Origin: Coriolopsis trogii
Lineage: Eukaryota; Basidiomycota; Agaricomycetes; Polyporales; Polyporaceae
DNA: 64,000 nt
NCBI GenBank assembly: GCA_020543525.1
Contig: JAHYIO010000007.1
Span: 744,001 to 808,000 of the forward strand
Direction: 5' to 3'
Shown piece after piece: positions 57,209 to 64,000 of this stretch. The stretch's first letter is position 1. Each line of letters starts with the position of its first letter. Position numbers and translations under genes: made by a program. Under the pieces are notes generated by a model that saw nothing but the letters and a program-made list of their open reading frames with translations, had not been told where the DNA came from and searched no databases.

Positions 57209-58070
57209 TGTAGGGAACACGGCCGGCACTATGGCGCGAAAGTCCAAGTGGAAGCAATGTAACAAGTTCAGGAATTGGCCTTCGCCGGCGACTGATTCCC
57301 ATATTTTTTTAATGAATCTCAAGCAATGAGACATGATCGACCCGGTCGTGGGTTGGAGATGTGGGATACTGGATTGAGGTGTATGTCGACTGCAAAACGT
57401 CTGTAACCAAGGGTTCATGCGGAAGGATAGCGCGGAGGGATCTCGACAATTATGTGAAGGGAATGCTTGATATCGTAGATAAACAGCAAAGTGACATGGC
57501 GTGTGGACAGTACGGGAGAGTAGAGAATGATCATACTGAAGACGACGTACCAGAAGATTCATGCCCATCCATAACCAGGAACCGGGGCATCGCGAGTCTC
57601 CGAGAAGCCCAAGAGTAGGCTGGTTGTTTTCGCGTGAAGAGGTAAGCCTGGTTGAAGGCCTAAGGCGTACGAAACCGCTCGAAGTCTTCCGTTGAAGAGA
57701 GAGAGATGAAACTGACTCTTGCACCGATTGTCTTCGTTAGGAGGCGGGGACAAACATGTTCTTGCGGGTATGTATGCTGAAGGAAATGGTGCAATCGTCA
57801 TGAGTGTCAACCCGGTAGCTTCCTCAGCCTGCGTCTTGCAACGTGGTAGGCATATGACTCGCAAGGTTCAGTTCTGGGTCTGTGGAGGCGGTTGGGGTTC
57901 GTATAGGGGAGTCCGACCTGTCGGTGTGTGGCGTTGTACTACTTGACTTGGGGCGAGGAGACAAACGCGTTGACGGGGAAATGGAGTCGAGGAAAAATAG
58001 ACCGAGTGAATGAGACGAGCCAGGAGGAAGGAGAAGCAGAGGAGGTCTGTGGCTGCCAGGAGGGGGGTCT

Positions 58071-58464
58071 GATTCGAATCGGGCCGTCGGGGCTGGAGTC
58101 GAGCGCGGAGTTGGCCAACTCCGTCCTTGGCTCTGCTGCCTCCTGTTTCCTCCAAACTCCTGTGTCTCTCCTGTTGCAGCATCTATTGCTCATCTCCCTC
58201 ATGTTCAATGGCGATCTGGAGCCTGGTCTTGCGAGAGAAAATTGCCGGCGTCGACAGCGGAGTACGCGATCCAAGAAACATATGCACCAGAAATTGCGGC
58301 TCAACGTCCGTCAGCTCTGGCGAGCTGAATCACATCCCTGGTCTCTAGTCTCTGCTGCCGTCAATCAGTACTGTGGACAGTACGAAGTTGGCATTCTGAT
58401 TCATTCCATGGGCGACGTCAAGACTAGCGCGATCAGTCCGCCGTTAACCAGCGGACAGAGCGCG
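58071..58464 (+). repeat. diverged inverted counterpart of the 25.1-25.5 kb segments
   Basis: The ends of this stretch (58071-58125 and 58412-58464) match the minus strand of 25446-25500 and 25105-25152 in the same order and at nearly the same spacing. The middle is too diverged for me to align by eye. Relative to the two family D genes the segments have the same orientation and similar distance. Confidence 0.55.
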
Positions 58465-59616
58465 CTACCCGCGACGGCCTCACTCGACATCTCCTACAGC
58501 GCAAAATCTCTGCTCACTCTATCCTCGTTCGTGTCGTCTGCGGCTCACGACGGGGGCCGTCACGCGTCGGTGCGACGGCCGAGTCGCACGGCGCGACATT
58601 ATCCACATAGGTGCGTTCATCCAGTCTTGTCGTTCATCCTCTCGACGTTCTTGGTGCGCTGCTTCAGCTGCGTATGAAGAGGATGGGCTATTTATGCCAT
58701 ATGGTACGCTTGCCGCTGGTCAGACGTTGTTGGCTTTTCGTGGCTTGCAATACAATGTTGTTCCTTGAACTCTTGAATACATCTTTGAAGCCCACATCTT
58801 GCTTTCGAGCACACATCTTGAGTTGCTCTAGATGTTGTGGTTGAATGTATTAGACTCAGGCACACGGAACATCATGGCAAGGAATTTTTGGAGGATGGTC
58901 GTTAGTCTAAACCGCAACTTACCGTTTTCGGATGCGATGGTGTTGGCAGCAGACGCCTGTCACGTGACGTTCGCTAGTCGCATTGCTCCAGGATAGGCTG
59001 ATACTGCAGGCAAAGGCGCCTTTCGCAAGGATGTATAGGCGGGTGATAGCCATGCGAATAGTATTCCAAGCCCATGCCGGTTCGTCGAGGACATAACTTG
59101 GGATAGGTAAACTGTTTGCATGACTATGACGGCCATCCTCGTAAAGACGCCCGTACCTGAAGCTTGAAGTGTCGGCGCCGGGGCAAGAGGACAGGGCGAT
59201 AGTTGCGGATTTGCATATATACTTGGGAAGAAGTATGACCCCTGGTAGTCCACCACTGGTCTTCTTCAGTTCTGACGGATAGACGGTCATGATCAGCAGC
59301 TGTGAGGACAACACAGTGCCTACTGCAACCTATTACCGTTCAATGCGCACTTATCGAGGACACATATGATGCGAGGCATCACCTGTTTTGATCACCGTGT
59401 TTGCTCTTTGCAGGACTTGCCTTACAAGGTCCTGATGCCACCTAGTCTCTCGATCCGGTATACACTCCAAAACGTGTCGTTCCGTGCGTTCCGTTGTGTA
59501 TGGGCAGATGGCATCGATTATGGCCAGCATCCGAGCAGATTTCCCGCGTACTGGCAGCAGTCGAAGTAAGAAGGAAGTGTGGCCGGACGCGGGCGCGCCG
59601 CGTCGACTCGGGGGCA

Positions 59617-59628
59617 GTTGGCGAGCCA
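59617..59628 (+). promoter_or_regulatory. conserved palindromic promoter element of family D copy 2
   Basis: TTGGCGAGCCAA lies 256 bp upstream of the ATG. It is preceded by GCGCGCCGCGTC (59592-59603) and followed by GGTGCGCAT, as upstream of copy 1. Confidence 0.55.
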
Positions 59629-59883
59629 AACGAGGTGCGCATCACCACTATTCCCCTTCTCAAGGTCCCTTGCCGCCTTTGCTCTACTCGCCCTATTTCA
59701 AGAGGCCCTCAATCGGCCATGCCCTACACCCTCATTCCCTTTACCCCTAAGCAACCGTGAAAGTTGTCACTCCACTCGTTCAGCACTATCCTCCTCCTCA
59801 TTGGCCAACAGGTTGTGCGTTGTCGCGTCGCGTAGAACGAAATATTTCGTGTTCATTTGCTTACCACGCCGTCCACTTCGCTC

Positions 59884-60702
59884 ATGAATTCGTCTGGCTC
59901 TCCTCCCTCCTCCACTTCCCGCCTCCCTGGTTATCGGTCGGCTCACATTGCTCGCTATCACCCATACACCATGGCCTCTCGGCGGCAGAGAGAGGACCGC
60001 CTGATGGTACGTCCTGCCTGTCTTCTCCTTTCTACCTCGCGGCTCTCTGAAATCAATGCCTGTTGCTCGATGCGCTTTCAGAACACAGTAGACTACAGGG
60101 GTGGTTTAGAGCCGATTCTCGAGGAGCCGGAAGTCATACATTTGGTGAGTCTCGCATCGACTCCCGCACGCCCACCGTGACACACCCGCCGATGACCTCC
60201 ACCTACGCACACATATACTGACGTCTCATCCGACACCTAGCGACCGCTCCATCTTGGCGGTGAGAACCCAGACGCCGACGTGTCTTCGCTCAAGCTAGAC
60301 GATCCAACGGACAACGGTGGTAAAGATACACCCGCCGCGCCCATCAGTAGCTCACACAAGGTTGCGGTGGCTTTTGTGGTGTGTATCTTCTTGTTTGACG
60401 ATGCAACCGGAGACGCTGACTTGCTTGCATCGACTCGCAGGACATGATGTTCGCGGTACGGCGTAGGTACCTGGCCTTGCTGGCCGTCGCAGAGTTCCTG
60501 AAGGCGAAGCAGACGAAGTGAGTCCGTGTGTTGTCGTATCTTGTGTTGTTGGCCTACGTGCCGTGGCCATCTCTGCCTACTCGTTTCCAACTCTTTCTTG
60601 ACTGAAAATAGCGTCTTACCGCTCGTCCCCTCACTCACCCTCTTGCGTTACATTATCTACACGTTTGATGCGCTCCGCGATCTCTTTGTATCAATAGTCT
60701 GA
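59884..60702 (+). CDS. family D copy 2: small unrecognised protein
   Basis: Five exons. Exon 1 (59884-60006) codes MNSSGSPPSSTSRLPGYRS, then ARYHPYTMASRRQREDRLM. Exon 2 codes NTVDYRGGLEPILEEPEVIH; exon 3 RPLHLGGENPDADVSSLKLD up to SSSHKVAVAFV; exon 4 DMMFAVRRRYLALLAVAEFL, KAKQT; exon 5 NVLPLVPSLTLLRYIIYTFD, ALRDLFVSIV and stop TGA at 60700-60702. All donors and acceptors are canonical, and exon phases match copy 1. Basic N-terminus, acidic middle and hydrophobic C-terminal end that might attach to a membrane. No known domain recognised. The shared exon structure in two copies is good evidence that it is coding. Confidence 0.82.
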
Positions 60703-61030
60703 TCTTGCTTTCGTGTATATATAGTATAGTCGCTGTCGTACGTCGTAGACTCAGTCATATGGATCAAATATTTTTGGATCTTGGCATGGAGAGCTGCGTT
60801 TATGTCTTATCGATATCACCAGACTCCTATACTTGGCCATTATAAGACGGCCTTATGATTATCAGTTAGACCAATGGGTGCGGACTGGCCGAGTTCGTGC
60901 ACATAGTTCGAATTGACATAGTACGAGGGCGACGTAGTTCAATATTATCATAGGTTAGGAAGAGGCGCAGGCCGTTCGATTGCGAATGATGATACAGATA
61001 ATGATACAGGTAGCATACGGCGGAAGGCAA
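60703..61030. other. convergent 3' intergenic region
   Basis: AT-rich spacer between family D copy 2 and the isochorismatase-family gene. Nothing else seen. Confidence 0.45.
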
Positions 61031-62056
61031 CTACAACTTCGAGTCAAGCAGACCCTTGAGACTCTTGTCGGTGTTCTCCATCTCTTCCTTGATGAGCTTC
61101 GAAAAGGCTTTGAAAGTCGGTATGCTAGAATCCACTGATTGACAGGATCGTCAGCATTTGCGAAGAGATCCGTTATGTTAATCAGGGCGGTTGGCAGCGG
61201 CACTACGTACACTGCAATTCGAATGCTGCGCTCTCGCTGGTGGTGATCTGCGCCCCAGCACCACGCATGCGCTCGATTGCGATCGGGACTTCTTCCTTGT
61301 GCGTGCTCGAGATCCCATCTGCGACGACGAACACGTCATAACCGAGATCAAGCAAGTCCAGTACGGTTTGCTGGACACAGATGTGTGACTGTCCGTAGCA
61401 AAGCGGGCGGGTGGCACGGTCAGCCGTCGCTCTGCCACCAGAGGATGATAGATCGCAGGCTGAGGGAGAGTGCGAACCTCGATGCCGAAGACGACGACAG
61501 ATTTGAGATTGTGCTTCTCGAGCTGTTCGACGACGGGCGGGATCGCCATGGTAAACTTGGTCTTGTCGTAAGTCCCGAGCAGGAGGTTCCCCAAGGGCTC
61601 GGTCAGAGCTTGGAGCTCAGGCACGGTAGGTCCCAACGCTGTATCCCAGAGACCAGACGGCGAGTCAGTCACACTGGTCAGCGGTGCCCACATGGAGCGA
61701 GGCGTGAGTGAAACGGATTCGCACCGCGCGGATTCTGCTCGGTGACGATGACCGGGACGTCGAGGATCTGTTGGGGAAAGGACACGCGGTCAGCGACGGC
61801 GTCCGTGCGGCGCGCGTGCGCACACACGACACGGCGCGCTAGGTAAGGGCGCGAAGGCGGACTTTGGCAAGCTTGAGCATCTTGCTGGCCGTGGCGACGA
61901 CGAAATCGAAGCCATGGATGAACGTGCCTGGATGATGGTTTGTTCGGATCATGAGATGGGAGCGGGGATGCGCGATGCGGACGCACGGAATCGCGTTTGG
62001 ACGTCGCAGAGAAGAAAGGCCGTGCGGCGTGGTGTTAGCCTCTTTACGGATGACAT
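61031..62056 (-). CDS. isochorismatase-family hydrolase (ISOC1/2-like)
   Basis: Cysteine hydrolase fold related to nicotinamidase and isochorismatase; substrate unknown, as for the animal ISOC1/ISOC2 proteins it resembles. Start MSSVKRLTPRRTAFLLCDVQ, with the catalytic Asp in LLCDVQ, then TRFRTFIHGFDFVVATASKM, LKLAKILDVPVIVTEQNPR, ALGPTVPELQALTEPLGNLL, the catalytic Lys in YDKTKFTM, VVVFGIE joined to SHICVQQTVLDLLDLGYDVF with the catalytic Cys, VVADGISSTHKEEVPIAIER and MRGAGAQITTSESIAFELQC. The end is FSKLIKEEMENTDKSLKGLL, DSKL. The D-K-C triad is complete and the length (about 210 residues) fits the family. Five or six exons. Likely active. Confidence 0.9.
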
Positions 62057-62545
62057 GGTGCGCTGTGGGTTGAGTCGTTGGACGAGGTAGAGAGCGTCGA
62101 GGCTACTTGCGGGGACAAGGCCTGGGAGCTCGGGCCGGGTGCCGAGGACAGGGAGAACGTGATTGAGTACCGCGACCGATCGTGAGCTGGGTTAGCGGTG
62201 TTTCGAGTGGACGTTGAGGGGAACGGGGAGGTCGTGTGCATGTCATTGTCATTGTCAGTTCACGGTCGCCGTCGTCCATCGTTGATGCCGACGGACGAGG
62301 GGTTGCCACGTGGAGCCTATTATGGAAAGGGGGCTCGGCAATCCCCGTGGACATCTGGTGGGAGTATTTGCGAGGCTGGTCCGAGTTCGTTTCGCCCCCA
62401 GCGTTGGCTTTGCCATCTCATCCTCCTCCGCCGTGTCCTGGCTCACTGCGAGTCTCTCGTGGTCCTGTCCTTCCTTTGACCCCACTCTCCGTAACGGACC
62501 TGTCTCTCGTTTTGTAAAACCATCATAAACCCATACATCATTACC
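62057..62545. promoter_or_regulatory. divergent promoter region
   Basis: Separates the minus-strand hydrolase start (62056) from the plus-strand Ser-rich gene start (62546). No gene or clear TATA box seen. Confidence 0.4.
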
Positions 62546-64000
62546 ATGGACCACGCCTACGACTCTCTCACCCAGAACGGCGTCGACGCCGAACGGTCGA
62601 GGGTGAGTTGCCGTCGCTTCGATGACCCTGGCATCCGGGGCACATTGACAAGATTGCGAGCCTCTGTTGCTCTCTGTGTACCTCTTCGGAGGTTGCGTTG
62701 AGAATGGTGGCAGGCTACGCACTCCCCCTCCATTTACGTGCTCGGAACGTCTCAGCGGCTCCTGTTGTCGTCAGGAGAATTCGAGTTATTATGAGCACGA
62801 CACTGGGCTTCCATGCATCTTCCCGGCGATAGAGCACTTGCGTCCCAGCTCTTGGACTGCAGGCTCCTACCGAGCACGTTTTGATGTGCCACCTTCAAAC
62901 GTAAACTAACTTCACTCGCCAGATGAACTCTTTCTCATTTGGCAAACCATCGTCGCCCTCCGGCGCGAATCCCATCGCTCCCCCTCGTCATTCACGCTCC
63001 CATTCTCGCAACAGCTCAGTTTCTGTTCCCATGTCTCTACCTACTCCTGTCTCTACAACCACAGATGATTCTCCTCCCCCATCTCCTACCCGCAACTCTA
63101 TCACCGGAGCGAAGCGCAGCTCCCACCATCGTCGCCGCTCATCCGTGTCCACACGTCGTGAGTCTGCCGATTTGATGGGTGTTTCCCTCCCCAGTATCCC
63201 CGTTTCAAGCTCGGAAGACAACATCAATCTTGGGGACAAGGATTCCATCCGCCGTCGTGCGTTGATGGCGTTGGAGGGAAAGGATGCAGGTGGAAGCTTC
63301 TCTGTTGAGATTCCGGAGCTGGATACTCCTGAGGTGCCCAAGCGAAACTTTGATTTCCGTATGTCTTTCTTGCCATCCTCCCATGGTTGCCTATATTGAG
63401 GGGTCCTTTCAGCGTCCAAGCCATCTTTCCCTCCTGGGGTGGGAGCTGGGTACAGCGGAGGACTAAACACTCTCCTGAGTGGCAAGCGCGACTCTATTGG
63501 CAAATTCATGGCTGCCAGCTCTTCAAGCGAGGTGCTCGGTACCCTTGTCGAGGAGGAAGAGGAAGAGGAAGAAGATACCAAGGACACCATCTGTAGTCCT
63601 GTGCAAGAGATCCCTGCAGCCCCGTCAACGACCACGGTCTCTTTGCCTGCACCCGCTCGCCCGCGGCCTGCGAGCTTGAACTTGCGCCCTCTGTCTCTGA
63701 CGTTGAACACGTCTGTCGATGGTGAACTCCCTACGCCATCACCTTCCCCAAGTCCTCGCCCAGGACTTAGGTCATTGACTCTGCCTTCTTCGCAGGGTGG
63801 GCTAGCTAGTAACGCCGCGGTCAACAAACGTCAATCTTTGATCCTCACGTCTGCTGCGCCGGCCCGTCGTCCCTCCCTCAACCTGATGACTGACAATGCC
63901 ATGCCTCCTCAGCCAAGCAAGCGTAGCAGCATCTCTTACGTGACCAACGCAGAGGGCCAGATGGTATCGCTTGGTGGCCTTCCCACCCCAGACATGACGC
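62546..64000 (+). CDS. Ser/Pro-rich protein of unknown function, 3' end outside window
   Basis: Exon 1 codes MDHAYDSLTQNGVDAERSR, followed by donor GTGAGT. The next exon, after acceptor CTCGCCAG near 62922, reads MNSFSFGKPSSPSGANPIAP, then Ser/Arg-rich sequence (RHSRSHSRNSSVSVPMSLPT, KRSSHHRRRSSVSTRRESAD), DKDSIRRRALMALEGKD and VPKRNFDF. A further intron follows, then SKPSFPPGVGAGYSGGLNTL and an acidic run VEEEEEEEEDTKD, then Pro/Ser/Leu-rich sequence still open at the right edge. Many RRxS and SP sites suggest heavy phosphorylation. No domain recognised in the visible part. An alternative start is the second exon's own Met. Confidence 0.72.

Larger units (their letters stand above)
57209..59883. 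other. 2.7-kb intergenic region with segments duplicated from 25 kb
   Basis: No supported gene. It carries the diverged segments at 58071-58125 and 58412-58464 that pair with 25446-25500 and 25105-25152, and the family D promoter block at 59592-59641. Open frames (for example 57928-58677 on plus and 58919-59314 on minus) show no domain. Confidence 0.45.

Noticed and set aside
1..64000. CRISPR array, bacterial operon, plasmid or phage features
   Set aside because: No regularly spaced repeats. Spliced eukaryotic genes are found throughout.

Overview
The window reads as chromosomal DNA of a filamentous basidiomycete, most likely an agaricomycete and plausibly a polypore. Coding regions are broken by many short introns (about 50-110 nt, GT...AG), base composition is moderately GC-rich, and the conserved genes (HDA1 with an Arb2 tail, Swd1, Tti2, eL18, a Tra2-like SR protein, a Grn1/nucleostemin GTPase, an Atf1-type bZIP factor) are eukaryotic. 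Several other families are of the lineage-specific kind common in mushroom-forming fungi. There is no sign of bacterial, plasmid or phage sequence and no CRISPR array. All names rest on reading motifs by eye; no search was run.

Layout. 1-6.2 kb holds a conserved chromatin/PIKK block: the 3' part of HDA1 (+), SWD1 (-) and TTI2 (+). 7.0-8.1 kb is a truncated, frameshifted aldo-keto reductase pseudogene. 8.6-10.7 kb is the first of three copies of an unrecognised LRR-like family ('family A'); the other two lie at 52.7-54.6 and 55.3-57.2 kb. 11.1-17.9 kb is a tandem duplication of a divergently transcribed pair: a small hydrophobic protein (family B, -) and a protein-kinase-like gene (family C, +). 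The left pair is decayed and the right pair looks intact. 20.4-22.4 kb holds a head-to-head Tra2-like/RPL18 pair in which each gene apparently starts with an exon that carries only the ATG. 23.0-23.8 kb and 59.9-60.7 kb are two copies of a small unrecognised gene ('family D') in opposite orientation, which share promoter elements and upstream non-coding sequence. Between these lie a single-pass membrane protein (26.8-28.4 kb), a Ser-rich protein (30.7-31.5 kb), a membrane-anchored DUF3445/HDOD-like protein (34.7-36.6 kb), a large MDR-dehydrogenase-domain protein with a disordered N-terminal region (37.1-40.8 kb), the nucleolar GTPase (41.3-43.8 kb) and the bZIP factor (45.4-47.1 kb). The right edge has an isochorismatase-family hydrolase (61.0-62.1 kb) and the 5' part of a Ser-rich protein that runs off the window.

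Functionally, most single-copy genes are housekeeping: chromatin, splicing, ribosome and stress response. The duplicated families A-D have no function I can assign. They are the accessory part of the window and show several stages of duplicate life: intact pairs, one nonsense-truncated copy (A2) and one pair with lesions in both genes (B1/C1). The long gene-poor stretches (23.8-26.7, 28.4-30.7, 31.5-34.7, 47.1-52.7 and 57.2-59.9 kb) contain open frames on both strands, but none has recognisable domains or a convincing exon structure, so I left them unannotated apart from the repeats described.
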